Part shown: in pieces, positions 21,801 to 31,715 of the stretch
Layout of the letters: every line of letters starts with the position of its first letter
Position numbering within the stretch: position 1 is the first letter of the stretch
Assembly: GCA_026874595.1 (NCBI GenBank)
Contig: CM049316.1
Coordinates: 75,873,676 to 75,937,675 of the forward strand
Direction: 5' to 3'
From: Sipunculus nudus
Taxonomy: Eukaryota; Annelida; Sipuncula; Golfingiida; Sipunculidae
DNA length: 64,000 nucleotides
The notes under the pieces: generated by a model
The model's database searches: none
Told to the model about the DNA's origin: nothing
Seen by the model: only the letters and a program-made list of their open reading frames with translations
Position numbers and translations under genes: made by a program

Positions 21801-24033
21801 ATGTGCGAGCGGACACTTGTGTAATGATATTAAGGTCAGAAGTGGCTGCTCAATTTGTTGAGCCCTTGTAACGGAGTCACTGCCCCTGACCGTAATTGAG
21901 GCGTTTCCGGTCCGCGGTACCGAGAGACCTGGCCGTAATACGGAATAGAGGAGTGACCGTAATTGACAACAAAATGATTACGAAATATAACGGTCGAAAA
22001 TTCGGGACCGGAAAATCCTGACCGTTATGGACGTATTGACCGTTATTGAGGCGTGGCCGTTAGCAGGCGTACTACTTTATAATTTAAACTTGAAATAATA
22101 TAAAAACCTTTCCTATATAATGTAATATAATGTATAGTTTTACTTTTCATTGCAAAGTGTGAAGTCGGACTTTGTTTACACAGGTGTGCCATTGAGAGTA
22201 CGATCATGGAAAATTTTACGATACAAGGTACATCTGAGGAAATAGCTGCCGACTTCCGGGTATTCAGGTTTTCAAATCAGCAGAACGTGTACCTCTGGCT
22301 GGATGTGATCTCGTGTCCGAGCAATGATGAAGACGACACATGCGCACTGGTTGGTGACGTATTCATCATAAATGACAATTTCCCATAAAATAAAGTTCCG
22401 ATTTGGAACACCAGTATTCATTGGTGACAGGTTGGCAATGAGATTTGTTGAAGAATTTATTTTTTTATTCAATGTGGGGGAATGTTGTCTCAATGGGGAT
22501 TATTTTATTTATGGAATACTTGGTATACTTAGTAAATATCTAAATGGAACGCCAGGTTTTAGTAAAATAATTTCAACTGACAATGCTGACAAGCCTGCAT
22601 TATGTGGTGTAGGTCTTCAATATTATATCAGATTAATTTCTCAATATTCTCCTGGATATTTTTCTTAATACTGCAATAAATTTTGCAGAGAAATTAATGT
22701 ATTTACAACTCAAACCATATGAAGTAAAAACAAAATGCGCAAATTATGTTGAAGACCTTTCATGAGTGAAATGATGTTTTGTACCTTTTCAATAAGTGCG
22801 GAGGAAGCAGTAAAAGGCGAAAGAGAGAGGCCATTTTAATCCCCTTGCCATCCTCCGGGACGCTGGGACCAGTTTCCGGTCTGACGAAGTTCCGGCTAGT
22901 GGTTTTGAACCCCGCCGTTGGTGATGGTTCTCACGGAGGAAAAATAGAATTCAGTAAGTTAACTTTCTTGATCCCCTCTGGCAATATGAGCAAGGGCCCG
23001 CTGAAAGTGTTCCTCCATCACCACCGAAGATAGCTTGTTTAGTTGTAACTTGTTGATAACTTGTTAAAACCTCGGTTGATAACTTGTTAAAAATCTGTCA
23101 TAAAGTTTTATAAGCCAGGAATATGGAACAATTATCATACAATCAATAAAGTATATACGCTTTATATGAAAAAGTGAAGAAATTTATTAAAATTGTTTAT
23201 ATATTTTGTAATTTTAATTTAATTTCAGATTAAGGTAATATAAGAAATTAATGCAACCTTGATCTGAAAACTGGTAACTGTTTAGATTAAGAAATTCTAA
23301 GAATAAGAAATGACTTATTTAAATATTGAAATGATTAAATCTTAAGAACCGGATACCAAGCCAGTTCCACCGGAACCGGAAGAGGTCTCGACAGACGTGT
23401 GCCTGACCGTGACCCAGACGGCTGTCGTCAGTTTCATGGGCTTTGTCATAATAGCAATAACACTCATTGTCGCCATCGTTCTCTTCGTAAAGGTCAGTTA
23501 TAACGCATGGGTTCTTGTAACTGGCTACTTGTATTATAATAGCGAGTTAAACATTTTACTTATCAGAAGTTTATTACTCCGTTAAAACATGTTAAATATA
23601 AAGATGTAAGTTTCGTAGTTTGCTTGAAACAAAGATAAGGGATTTACAAGTAGAAAGGGAACTACACGCGGATAAGTTGAAAACGTTTTTCACAAGTATA
23701 GTATTATAATTAAAGAATCTTGGATATTAATTTAAATATTGACAGAAATATTGACAATTTGACAGGAATATTGACATATTTACAATATGGTATTACTATG
23801 GTATTACTGTAAATGGGCGTGATTAAAACATGCTGGTGATATACTCGATAAGAAAAAAATACAATTCGAGCGTGTTGAATTATAATTCCCGCGTATAGAA
23901 TTATTCTGGATGTTTAATGTTATTTTGTTCTTTACAGCTAAGAGCAGTTCATAGACGCCATGCGAGCACAGTGGCCTACCTAAACGAATCGACTGCCAGC
24001 ACGCAGGGCTTGTGCAAAAGCGCCCATTGCTGA
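8401..24033 (+). CDS. ZP gene 1: ZP-domain single-pass membrane protein, nine coding exons, 420 aa
   Basis: The coding exons are 8401-8430, 9500-9760, 12580-12740, 14190-14341, 17884-17977, 22184-22349, 22797-22953, 23347-23492 and 23938-24033. Joined, they give 1263 nt and one unbroken frame. The protein has a signal peptide (1 to about 19). The ZP-N half has Cys36, 69, 95 and 130, with Cys95 in the classical CysGly context. The ZP-C half has Cys234, 277, 286 and 289 and a phrase FRFSNQQNVYLW before Cys277. A furin-type site KRRKR lies at 294-298, a membrane span at about 367-388, and the last residue is Cys420. ZP modules polymerise into extracellular filaments after cleavage at such a site; that role is known for the family and inferred here. 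Several N-glycosylation sequons are present. It is paralogous to the gene at 30197-43405. Not identifiable to a named gene. Confidence 0.9.
9500..9760 (+). CDS. ZP gene 1 coding exon 2: rest of signal peptide and most of ZP-N
   Basis: 87 codons, phase 0 at both ends, acceptor CTTCCACAG, donor ATG|GTAATC. It carries the first three ZP-N cysteines, the phrase WSIRVEPE and the motif YQFVLNTTALQCGM, where the Cys-Gly pair is a ZP hallmark. The matching exon of gene 2 is 237 nt and shares WSIRVEPE, GQ.EV.GCG and YQFVLNTTA..CGM. Confidence 0.9.
9761..10222 (+). other. ZP gene 1 intron 2, first part
   Basis: No element seen up to the AT microsatellite. Confidence 0.4.
10223..10279. repeat. (AT)n microsatellite
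   Basis: Near-perfect AT dinucleotide run of more than 20 units in intron 2 of ZP gene 1, broken only near its right end. Confidence 0.95.
10423..11512. repeat. 55-bp minisatellite, 20 copies, with a five-unit higher-order period
   Basis: Twenty head-to-tail units, most 55 bp and some 52 bp, start with TCACTGACGATGTCAG at 10426 and about every 55 bp to 11459. Each unit has two adjacent inverted repeats, CTGAC-gat-GTCAG and AGTCT-nnnn-AGACT, with the second loop varying (CTTC, CATC, AATC). Variants recur in fixed order: three blocks of five units (about 272 bp each, from 10646, 10918 and 11187) repeat the same series. The array sits in intron 2 of ZP gene 1. Short frames repeating TLHGYSYYH are a by-product. 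Confidence 0.9.
11513..11800. repeat. Compound microsatellite (TA/TGTGTATAGATA/TAA)
   Basis: Directly abuts the 55-bp array. Runs of TA, then several copies of tgtgtatagatata, then taataataat and more AT. Frames through it on both strands are low-complexity artefacts. Confidence 0.9.
11801..12579 (+). other. ZP gene 1 intron 2, last part
   Basis: Unique-looking sequence with one palindromic TGACGTCA at 12074. The acceptor before exon 3 is a long T run (TTTTTTTTAG). No gene seen. Confidence 0.4.
12580..12740 (+). CDS. ZP gene 1 coding exon 3: end of ZP-N
   Basis: 161 nt, in phase 0 and out phase 2, donor TAC|GTGAGC. It encodes a beta-strand-like FSVILVFPKRDDGVETVDDH stretch and the fourth ZP-N cysteine in GCKVPGPQYHYNET. 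The gene 2 counterpart (170 nt) reads TVVIVFPTREDGVETQDDH and then CTVPAPQYLYNQT. Confidence 0.9.
12741..13605 (+). other. ZP gene 1 intron 3, first part
   Basis: AT-rich, no element recognised. An open frame at 13241-13576 has no coding features and is taken as chance. Confidence 0.4.
13606..13760. mobile_element. Fold-back MITE-like palindrome
   Basis: The sequence caaccacttgtaataacgtg near 13612 is repeated inverted near 13740 (gttattacaatagtggttg). A second inner pair has cores near 13652 and 13683. The whole stretch could fold into long imperfect hairpins. No ORF. A non-autonomous element is likely; no clear target duplication was found. Confidence 0.55.
14190..14341 (+). CDS. ZP gene 1 coding exon 4: ZP-N/ZP-C linker region
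   Basis: 152 nt, the same length as in gene 2. It completes a split Thr codon and reads NFNPNVSDDVGVTAPTI and then GDTAILGEMLTIKVTVDDGA, ending in phase 1 at G|GTGAGT. The phrase FLGE/ILGE followed by a beta strand is conserved between the paralogs. Confidence 0.9.
14471..16773. mobile_element. Non-autonomous DNA transposon with 36-bp TIRs and TA duplication
   Basis: The left end TAGTCCGTTCCAC followed by taaccgtgaaacactttttt is matched inverted at the right end (16738-16773) with one or two mismatches. TA flanks both ends (14469-14470 and 16774-16775), as in Tc1/mariner-type insertions. The 2.3-kb interior has no transposase frame I can recognise. It contains a 92-bp direct duplication (15189-15280 against 15281-15361 and on). 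The element fills most of intron 4 of ZP gene 1. Confidence 0.75.
15189..15361. repeat. 92-bp tandem duplication inside the TA element
   Basis: The block starting gtgccctataaattttctcc occurs at 15189 and again at 15281, nearly identical through ggcggctctctgagcagag. A recent internal duplication. Confidence 0.9.
17453..17627. mobile_element. Small TIR element with a 7-bp target duplication (family with 33379-34627)
   Basis: The left end cagtctttcgaatccctatt is matched inverted by the right end, which reads aaatagggattcgagcgactgtg. GTTACGT flanks both sides (17446-17452 and 17628-17634). The TIR core, GAATCCCTATTT preceded by (CA)CAGNCGNTY, is shared with the larger element at 33379-34627, which also has a 7-bp duplication. 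Poly-G and poly-C runs lie just inside the two TIRs. No ORF. Confidence 0.7.
17713..17736. repeat. Poly-G run
   Basis: About 23 consecutive G, the longest homopolymer in the window, in intron 4 of ZP gene 1. Confidence 0.95.
17884..17977 (+). CDS. ZP gene 1 coding exon 5
   Basis: 94 nt, the same length as in gene 2, acceptor TTTTCATCAG, donor GG|GTATGT (out phase 2). It encodes NIYTKVKVEKLWATYVNDHK and a short tail LNLVRNG. Gene 2 reads NVYTKVKVDKFWATYENN. This is the strand pair that leads into the first ZP-C cysteine. Confidence 0.9.
17978..18815 (+). other. ZP gene 1 intron 5, first part
   Basis: AT-rich, no element or gene recognised. Confidence 0.4.
18818..18870. repeat. (AT)n microsatellite
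   Basis: Perfect AT run of about 25 units in intron 5 of ZP gene 1. Confidence 0.95.
19126..19236. repeat. Degenerate TTCAGATTACCCC array
   Basis: Four or five copies of a cagattaccccc motif, one of them inverted (ggggggtaatctgaaatc), ending in a poly-C run. It is mirrored in inverted orientation at 21500-21645. Confidence 0.75.
19240..21499. other. Very AT-rich interior between two inverted CAGATTACCCC arrays
   Basis: 2.2 kb of AT-rich DNA with short internal duplications (for example the ttaaaatgccctaggaatt block at about 20066 repeated at about 20117). No ORF with coding character. With the inverted arrays at both ends this may be the body of a non-autonomous element in intron 5 of ZP gene 1. 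Confidence 0.4.
21500..21645. repeat. Inverted GGGGTAATCTGAA array
   Basis: Repeats of ggggtaacctgaa, gggtattctgaa and gggttatctgaaa with two long poly-G runs. Read on the minus strand these are the same unit as at 19126-19236. Confidence 0.75.
21646..22183 (+). other. ZP gene 1 intron 5, last part
   Basis: More balanced composition, with several short gaccgtaattga/gaccgttat phrases near 21889-22065 that look like a degenerate repeat. No gene seen. Confidence 0.4.
22184..22349 (+). CDS. ZP gene 1 coding exon 6: ZP-C core
   Basis: 166 nt, acceptor TTTACACAG. It encodes GCAIES (first ZP-C Cys, 234), then FRFSNQQNVYLWLDVISC (Cys277) and DDTC (Cys286). FRFSNQQ.(V/L)YLW is identical in gene 2 and matches the conserved ZP-C strand before its cysteine pair. 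The donor CTG|GTTGGT is weak, but it is the only site that keeps phase 0 and matches the paralog boundary. Confidence 0.85.
22350..22796 (+). other. ZP gene 1 intron 6
   Basis: Mostly open in one frame (22372-22668) but with no paralog counterpart and no motif I know. I treat it as intron. The acceptor AATAAG is weak and lacks a strong pyrimidine tract. Confidence 0.5.
22797..22953 (+). CDS. ZP gene 1 coding exon 7: last ZP Cys and furin site
   Basis: 157 nt. It starts with Cys289, then GGSSKRRKREA, a multibasic proprotein-convertase site right after the ZP domain as in most ZP proteins. The rest (TKFRLVVLNPAVGDGSHGG) resembles the external hydrophobic patch that holds ZP precursors unpolymerised. 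Out phase 1 at A|GTAAGT. Confidence 0.85.
22954..23346 (+). other. ZP gene 1 intron 7
   Basis: Short AT-rich intron with a small duplication of ggttgataacttgttaaaa-like text at 23050-23090. The acceptor CTTAAG is poor; the reading frame and the paralog support it. Confidence 0.5.
23347..23492 (+). CDS. ZP gene 1 coding exon 8: stalk and membrane span
   Basis: 146 nt, as in gene 2. Pro/Glu-rich stalk (PVPPEPEEV), a conserved VCLTVTQT block, then a strongly hydrophobic stretch (VVSFMGFVIIAITLIVAIVL) ending FVK at the donor GTCAGT. This makes the product type I and membrane-bound before cleavage. Confidence 0.9.
23938..24033 (+). CDS. ZP gene 1 coding exon 9: cytoplasmic tail and stop
   Basis: 31 codons and TGA, acceptor GTTCTTTACAG. 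The tail LRAVHRRHASTVAY and NEST... ends LCKSAHC. Gene 2 ends MCKSTASC after NFNESTES, so NEST, CKS and the terminal Cys are conserved. Confidence 0.9.
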   Translation, partial: LRAVHRRHASTVAYLNESTASTQGLCKSAHC

Positions 24034-24416
24034 CTGGACGGGAAAAGCCAATGACGTCATAATGACAACGTCGTTATTTTGGGAGGAGAGCAATGGATGT
24101 ATGACGTCACAGTGGCAGTTTCAGGTCAACTGCTGGCACTCAGTCGCGTAAATGCCTAATTAAAATAATTAACCCTTGGTATTCCTAAATTGTTTATATT
24201 GGTGGATTGGTGTATGATATTTGTCTAGTTTGCTTTGTTGGTTAAGTCTGAATTGGTGACTGACTCGGTGACTGTATATACTTGTTTATCCACTTGTTGA
24301 TTTAGTGTTGTAGTTTCGTAATTTATCTGGTTTTAATATAGTTGTCGTTTTGTTGGGTTGATAATGTTTTGGAAATTTTAATATGTTGCCTTTAAAAGAA
24401 TACTTCACTCTTTATT

Positions 24417-24422
24417 AATAAA
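24417..24422 (+). terminator. Polyadenylation signal of ZP gene 1
   Basis: AATAAA, 384 bp after the stop codon and the first perfect signal in the 3' flank. The 3' UTR would hold two TGACGTCA palindromes (24052, 24102). Confidence 0.6.
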
Positions 24423-24716
24423 GAAGTGACAACTCAACATTTGTCTTATGTATTATGTAGTCAGTTTCTGGTCTGCATGGCGTGACGTCTGTGACGTCAC
24501 GTGTGAGGCACTTTCATCAGACCTTGTGTAGGAAAATTAAAAAAAAAACTGGTCTTATCTGCCTTGTAGAATTAGCCTTCTCAGCCTTATAAAACTTCCC
24601 TACCACTGGAATTTGGTAGGAGTTTTTGAAGAGTTTGGTATTAATTGTCAAACTTAACAATTTCACAAAATTGAACCATTTGATGAAACAACTATGCCAT
24701 TGTTAGTCTTAAAAAA
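24423..24716. other. Intergenic, 3' flank of ZP gene 1
   Basis: One TGACGTCA at 24492. Nothing else recognised. Confidence 0.4.
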
Positions 24717-24893
24717 TAGTTTTATATCCGGAGACACTTTTATTCTAAGAATAATTATATCCGGAGACCCTTTTATTCTAAAAAGCAAAAATTAATATCC
24801 GGGGACACTTTCATTCTAAAAAGCAAATTTAAAATTCGGGGATCCTTTTTTCCTAAAAAGTTAATTTATATCTGGGGACACCTTTTTCTGTAT
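24717..24893. repeat. Degenerate tandem repeat, five copies of about 36-40 bp
   Basis: The phrase atatccgg(a/g)gacacttttattctaaaaag recurs five times with growing divergence to the right. Confidence 0.8.
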
Positions 24894-25145
24894 GAAAGCA
24901 CCATAAAGTTCGCAGATTGTATATTTTATTTTTTTTATCGATATTCTATAGCATTTTTCAATAGCATCTGTACAATAACTTTTATTCAGCCCAGTCGCGC
25001 CGTAAAACGAAGAATCAATAAGCCTAAAAATCATAATTTTAAAACTTGTGAACTTTTTTTTTCCCCCGACGGCTACTTTTTTTTCCCGACCAGCACGATC
25101 TATATAGGTGAAATATTTGTATTTAAGTTTTTTTTTACTCTTGTA

Positions 25146-25463
25146 ATGATCGAAGAATACAAATTTATTGTGAACAAACCGTTAATTCTGATGCGCTTTT
25201 TTTTACTAACAGTGTATATAACATTTGGCTTTCTTACAAAAAGGGAGTCTAATGAAGACTGTAAACTACTAACAGAATGTGTGGCACCTATAGAGAATGT
25301 GAGGGGACCAACCACATCGGTACAGACAAAGCACCCCGCCCTCCCCGGGCCAAAAAACCTTTATGAAAAAGATCAAGACCTTTTTCATCATAAAACTCTC
25401 AAATATCCCTCAAGTAAAAAAATCTTCTTGGAAACGGTATACGAGACTGCTGTCGACTTATAA
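25146..25463 (+). CDS. Hypothetical 105-codon ORF, uncertain
   Basis: An intronless frame with a hydrophobic patch near residues 14-29 (LILMRFFLLTVYITFG) and then a polar tail with two cysteines (DCKLLTEC). A start at the internal Met17 would resemble a short signal peptide followed by a small secreted protein. There is no recognised family, no clear TATA box and no paralog in the window. It could be chance, a relic, or a small gene between the two ZP genes. Confidence 0.2.
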   Translation: MIEEYKFIVNKPLILMRFFLLTVYITFGFLTKRESNEDCKLLTECVAPIENVRGPTTSVQTKHPALPGPKNLYEKDQDLFHHKTLKYPSSKKIFLETVYETAVDL

Positions 25464-26733
25464 CCAGCGCAGTTTTACCCACTTTACGCCAGTCTAAAAA
25501 TTAATGACCTATAATAGCGCCAGTCTATATTATCGTATTTAATAACAAATCTGTGCGATAGGAGGCGCCTATTTCTACATGGATATAGAGACCCCTGCTA
25601 CTCTTCATAAGCAAAACATGAAGAGCTCCTTCCTCCCTCCATGGGAATCAATGTAGGATACCGCCTTGGCGGCAGTTTAACTCGACGATCATTTGTATCA
25701 CGCAAACCGATGCTGGGAAATTTGCACCACCCGACGCAGTTATTAGGTATATATTTCAACGTAACAAAAGGTCTGCGAGTCACTTTTTTATGGCTGGCAT
25801 AGCCTGCACGAAAGAAAGTCTGAAAGCCACAGATTAAGGTAGCGACCGATCTTGTGAAGCATTCTGGTGAAGAAGTGGTACGCCCCGCTCCAGGCAGAGT
25901 CTATCAGACAAACAGACAGACTGACTGACAGGATTAGACTTTTAGTGTAGGTTTATATAATTCATCTTCATGTGATGCCATGATTTCAATATAAAATAAA
26001 CCGAGCCAAGTGAGAAGCCTTTAACAGCAGATCAGAATTTGCCTGCTTCTACTACTGGCCTGGTAACATGCGTCCTTTGGGATTTGAACACAACAAATTA
26101 AAGGAAAATTATTCCTATATTTCTTCAAATAAAGCAGACCTTATCCCAATGATTAATTAATAATTTTGATTGAATTAAAAAGAATGATATCCACAGGTTG
26201 TCAAAATTGCATTCGTATAACAAAGTTATAAAAGTTATATTTGTCACCTGGTTGCAAGCACCTGGTCGTGTGACATGATTACAACAGATTTAAGTGAAAT
26301 TCAAAACTGAAAACCCCCTGCTACTTTAATTTTACGTTAACGAGAGGTCTGCAATCGCCCACAGAAGGAAAGCCTCACCCTCGTCCATTCGCAACGACTA
26401 CAGCTCTGATATACATATATAAAATTCGGAGGTTGTATATGAACTATGTTTGTTTTATTATTCTTAGTGGTATACAATAAAATGAAAGGTTTCTGGGGTG
26501 ATGAGATGGGAATAGAAGTAACCAGCGTCGAAAAACATTGCGTGACAATGAACGTATTAAGCAAATTTGTATAAGGTATGTTACGAACTTGTAAATAGTT
26601 AAATGTAAAAGAATAACCATTCGTCTGACAAAGGGTCAGTCTTGAAAAAGCGACTGAATTTGAGCTCTGAGGTGAACTCGCAAAACAAGACATAACGAAA
26701 AGATGTCTCGAAGAAGTCATTCTTGGTTAGACC
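25464..26733. other. Intergenic, no gene recognised
   Basis: A minus-strand frame at 26337-26720 is compositionally unremarkable and has no motif. Confidence 0.35.
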
Positions 26734-26976
26734 CCTTCCAGAAGCGGATCCAGGTTGGGGGGGGGGGCAGGGGCAGGGGGTCCGGGCCGGCCTTTTTCAT
26801 CAGAATCGTCGTTTTTTAAGGGCTTCAGACAAAATTTTCCCGCTGGACCCCCCCCCCCTTTTTCAGACCTGAAGACCTTTTTTTAGGGTTTTCATTTATC
26901 CTCCTGGGTTGGACCCCCCTTTTCCTAAACCCTGGATCCTCCCCTGCCTTCTTTTCCTAAATCCTTGATCCGCCCA
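26734..26976. mobile_element. Palindromic MITE-like family B, copy 1
   Basis: Ends cagaagcggatccagg and ccttgatccgccc, with a G-rich left arm (ggggtccgggcc) and a C-rich right arm (ggaccccccc). Two other copies occur at 47150-47353 and 60108-60304. No ORF. Confidence 0.65.
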
Positions 26977-29900
26977 TAACTAAAGGTATCCGGACTGAAT
27001 TCAATATAATTGCAATTCCATTCCATTGAAATTTGGTCGCTAGCCCAAACGTAATAATTTTAAAGTATGTCTCATTATAGTCCTTGACTCTTATTACCCT
27101 TTATTAATTTTGGGTTCATGGAATATCCATTTCATTATTAAGTCAAGACTTTCCATTGCTACAATGATAAATGTTTTCACTGAATAGTAAAGATGGGAGT
27201 CGGAGTTGGACAAGCACAGTTTACTGGACCTAATTACCTGCTGCCCAGCGGCGTACCTAGCATTTGTGCCGCGGTCGGTCCTAGAAATTGCCGCCCCTTT
27301 CACAAAACATTACAAAACTGCAACATCACATCACCTCAGATGTTTTTGTCATAGATTTTAATTAACAAAAATGCAGATATATTGATGAATTCATTAAAAG
27401 GGAATTTTTCGCTACGCCTTAGAGAAAAGTTACCTCTATGCTAATGTAAATCAAAATATTGCTCTGACTTCTTACAAGTACATGTATATTTCATTATGAA
27501 GTGATCAGAAAAGTATAAATTGCGATTAGAAAAAAAAATATACTGCAGGATACACATATAATCGTGTAACTATTTCATGTACACACGAATGATTTAAACT
27601 CAGCATGGCAAAACTTTATTTGGGGAGTTTCATTCAAATTTCATTGCATTTAAATACCTTGTCGCATCTGTAATTCCACCTCCTGTTGTCCCATATATAT
27701 AACAGCGCTACACCTAAATTACAGCTTTTATATGCACAATGCTGCAGCAATAAAGGCAATTATATACATAAGTCTTTACTGAAAACGCGTGAGCCAATTT
27801 CATGAGCTATATATGAACATGTATTGTAAAATGTTTTCAGATAAAAAAAAATAAAAAGTTTGGATAAACTGTAATTAATTGTTTAATTACAATATCCTAA
27901 AATTAAAGACCATGCTTTAATCCAAGGCGACATCAATTTTATTTAACAAGTAGTGATTTTGTTTCTGCATGTTTTTTAATTAATGATGGTTTGTTATATA
28001 ATAAAGTATTTAATTAAATTTCAAGATATTGTATCATTTAAATACTTATTAAATATAATACCTTATATTGTTTGAGTAATTTACTTGAAATTATTTGACA
28101 AAACATAAAACAGATGTTTTTAGGTAGTGGTTCATGCAGTTAAATGGTTGATGATAATACAGGCATATATATTTGATTTCAGTTTGGAACTCTTGAAAAT
28201 TAACACGTGATATGTAAATTGAACGTGTGGCCTAGATACAAGGGGGGATTCCCCCCCCCCCAGGATATTTATAATAGATTTATATTTGAAATGGAATTAC
28301 ATCTCAAAGATAAAATAACTCCTACATAGGTCTGGGTAAAAGATTGTTACTCTAACAACCAGTGGTAAATCATAAGACACAAAGAAAATTTATGTTGTAC
28401 TCCTTATGTTCAGGCAAGTGTACACATATGTATATTAACGAGACTGTTTTGTTAGAATATGGAAAACCCATGACAAAGGGAGCATGATAGGTTGTTTCAT
28501 GCTTTCTAATTAATACCATCGTAATTTGTTTAATTCAAGAATGGAACTTCTTAATATATTCTAAGGAAAGAAGAACAGATATTTTCCACACAATGTGTAA
28601 GAGATGTACCCCTCCAAAATCAGGGGGCCTTGGTCTTCTGGAAAGGTTTCTCCCTGAATTGTGCCCCCAGGAATTTCTATAAATGTAGACGACTCTGAAA
28701 TGCAAGCCTTATAATGACTGGTAAGATTTTTGCATTCTGGCATTGCAAGACCGCTGATCTAATAAAGAATAACAAAAGATCCACATTCCTTCTTGCGTAG
28801 CTTGCCTGTAGAGACCGCGAATCTTTGGTTTGGATCCATTGGCCAGTGTATATTCCCTGAAGTAACATAGCCAAAAAAACATCAAACATTTAAAGTTTAC
28901 ATCAATCTTTGAAAAAGTAATATAAAATGTACTTTTTGAGGAACTCCTCATGCCACTTAAATACACTAATTCACCGAAATGCCGCCCTCAAACATGAGTC
29001 GCCCGGGGCGGACCACACCTGCCATCCCTCCCCCCTTTCCCTTAGGTACGTCAGTGCTGCTGCCTTCGTCTACGTCTTCGAGATGAAGTCAAAATAAAAC
29101 ACTTAATGAAAAGGCTTGTCTTATCTTTTTACAGAAGAAAAACTAGTGGCGGATATAATTGGGAAAATGGGATTTTTTTTTTAAGTGCAAAACGGAGAAC
29201 TCCGCACCCTGGCACAGGTACACCAGTGTCGCATGGAGACGGGGAGAATAAAGCCGTAAGGGACGCAAAATTTGGAGCTTTATCCGTCCCTTGATATTTA
29301 GCAAAACCTGTACGATATCAATAACCATAGAAATATAATTTCCATATTAAAGAAAACATGTAGAGAATTTACTTAACAAGTGCATTATTTTGTTTCACAA
29401 TAAGTCCTGACTCATGGTTTGTGTATTCTGTGTGTATTCAGGCATTTTCTACCTTTAATGTCCACTGATGCGTTGCACATCAGGTGTTGAATTAATCTGG
29501 TTTTTCTTTGGGCCTTTCAGGCACGATCTAAATTTATCTGTTCTTAACAACAGCGCTATGACATCACGTGACAGATACCGTTCTATTTCTGCAGACCTAT
29601 TGACCATTCACTCAGGCATTCCACTCTCCGTTTTAAATGCAGCAAGTTCCCAGGCAGCGTTGTTTTATAGAGTTGGCATAAACTCTTCTATAATGTGAGT
29701 ATTACCAAAAGCTATTTACTGTTTTAAATATATTTTATTAGTTGCAAATCATCTTTTCTAAATTTCCTGTTTCTATTTTTATACTCAAACAGGATGCATG
29801 CTTAAACAGGGCTTTTCAGTTAACTACACCTTAAGAAACGTTCCTGGGAGAATCTTATCAACCTTTGCATTTTCTTCATTATGGGGATAGGAATATGGCC

Positions 29901-30053
29901 TGAAATAGAAACAGCCTCAGAAGTTAATGAGTCATTTGGAGAACACGCCTTCACATATGTAATAGACAGACAGTGGATTAGTCATTTGAAACAACAGTAA
30001 AGAAAGAAACATGATTCTAACGCAGGCAATATATGCCTAAAACTTAGGTAAAC

Positions 30054-30100
<47 letters not shown>

Positions 30101-30188
30101 AAAACACTGATTATATATAAACTCTGTTTGCAAAAAGTAGCTATCGTTTGTTTTTTTTTTTTTTTTTCATTTTTTTTTTTTTTTGCAG
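26977..30188. other. Intergenic region upstream of ZP gene 2
   Basis: 3.2 kb, AT-rich, with a poly-C run at 28251-28261, an (AT)n run at 30058-30096 and a T-rich tract just before the acceptor of ZP gene 2. A non-coding first exon of gene 2 should lie here or further left. A weak candidate ends at the donor ATAAT|GTGAGT (29695), preceded by TTTTAAAT near 29632; I am not confident in it. Confidence 0.35.
30058..30096. repeat. (AT)n microsatellite
   Basis: Perfect AT run of about 19 units. Confidence 0.95.
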
Positions 30189-30196
30189 AACGGAAA

Positions 30197-30229
30197 ATGA
30201 AGCTCTTTCTCTTGACCTTCACACTTACC
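30197..30229 (+). CDS. ZP gene 2 coding exon 1: start and signal-peptide head
   Basis: ATG 8 nt after the acceptor TTTTTGCAG, encoding MKLFLLTFTLT, donor ACC|GTGAGT, phase 0. The position, leader length and MKL start mirror gene 1. Confidence 0.85.
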
Positions 30230-31672
30230 GTGAGTACTGAAAACATTTAAATAATATGAACCATAAATGTTATAAATGTTTATCACCGGTTGTATGTTTT
30301 ACTCACTTGTGAGCCATTAATGTGTGGCGTCCGTCTGTCATCCTTAGACTGTTAACACTGACAGCTTTACTAAGCATTGTCTGGGCATAACCCCCTGTCA
30401 TTTTGTTTATATTTTAAATGGACCAAGAAGGCCACGTACCAAACTTGCACTTTTTTTACTTGTGTGGCCTATATGCAGTCATGGTTTAATAACTTCCTCA
30501 AATATTTCCCTTCCACCATCCTAATATTTTATGAAAATTTACCCAGACAGTTTTTATTTAGAACCATGCAAGACACATTGGTACTTTACCCCTGCTTCGT
30601 ATCATTTTCCATTAATCTCGTCACCTGAACAGTCTTTACTTAATCTAATTTGAGCTATTGCTTGCTGGTCCGTAGGCTGTTGGCTTTACTGGAGTGTAAT
30701 CAAATTGTTACTTTCTCTTATCCTCATATATAAAGGTCTCAGGACTTTCCCCTGCTTTCCCTTAATATTACCAAACTGCTGCCCTAGGGCTCCTGTATTC
30801 TTGTCAACAACTGATTAGTTTCCCTGAGATTTACACAATTGGTATTGGTTTGGTCTGACCAGTTTACTCTGTTTTACTTGTGATGGAAGAAAATTATTAT
30901 TAAAGCCCCTCTCCAGACATATAGAATAACAGACTTGTCGGAATTCCAACATGGCCGCCACAGCCAAATCGCTGATTTTCTTTCGTGCGCGATAATTCAC
31001 CAAAACATACTACAACTTTCCCAAATTCATAGGGATGATTCGTTCCTATGAGAGCTTCAGACCTATCCAATTACAGACTTGTCGGAATTTCAATATGGCC
31101 ACCAGAGCCTACAGAAAGGTGGTTGGTACCTATAAGGCTATATCTCTATCGAATGGCAGACCTGTCGCAATTCCAGTATGGCAACCAGAGCACACTCGTT
31201 GATTGTCTTTCACACCCGACATATATCGACAAGAACATGCTTGATCTTTCTCAAATTCATAGGGATCATTGGTGCCTATGATGGCTTCTGACCTATTTAG
31301 ATACAGACTTGCTCAAAATCAAATATGGCCAACAGAGTACAATGGGTGATTTTCTATTTCACATAAAATTTCAGACATAACTACTTTAATATTATTTGAA
31401 CCAGTAAGATTTTTACCCTCATGCATATGTATAAAAACCTGTTTTGTATGTCATATTTTTCAACTTTAACCTAAACTGTTAACCCATATGTAAACTAGTC
31501 CACCACTATCAGAAATGTGGGGCCCTCTGAGGACCATAGTCCGACCAAATCTAGTTATTATTATTATTATTATTATTCAGTTTTGTCAGTATAAACAAGT
31601 ATGTTTATAGATGTCAAAATCTTAGAAAATGTACACATCATTCATTCATATCAGTTTGCAGTATTATATATA

Positions 31673-31715
<43 letters not shown>

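Noticed and set aside
22372-22668. 98-codon ORF in ZP gene 1 intron 6
   Set aside because: No counterpart in the paralog, no motif, and the paralog places a splice junction across it.
26337-26720. 127-codon minus-strand ORF
   Set aside because: No domain, signal peptide, splice or promoter support; composition like the surrounding non-coding DNA.
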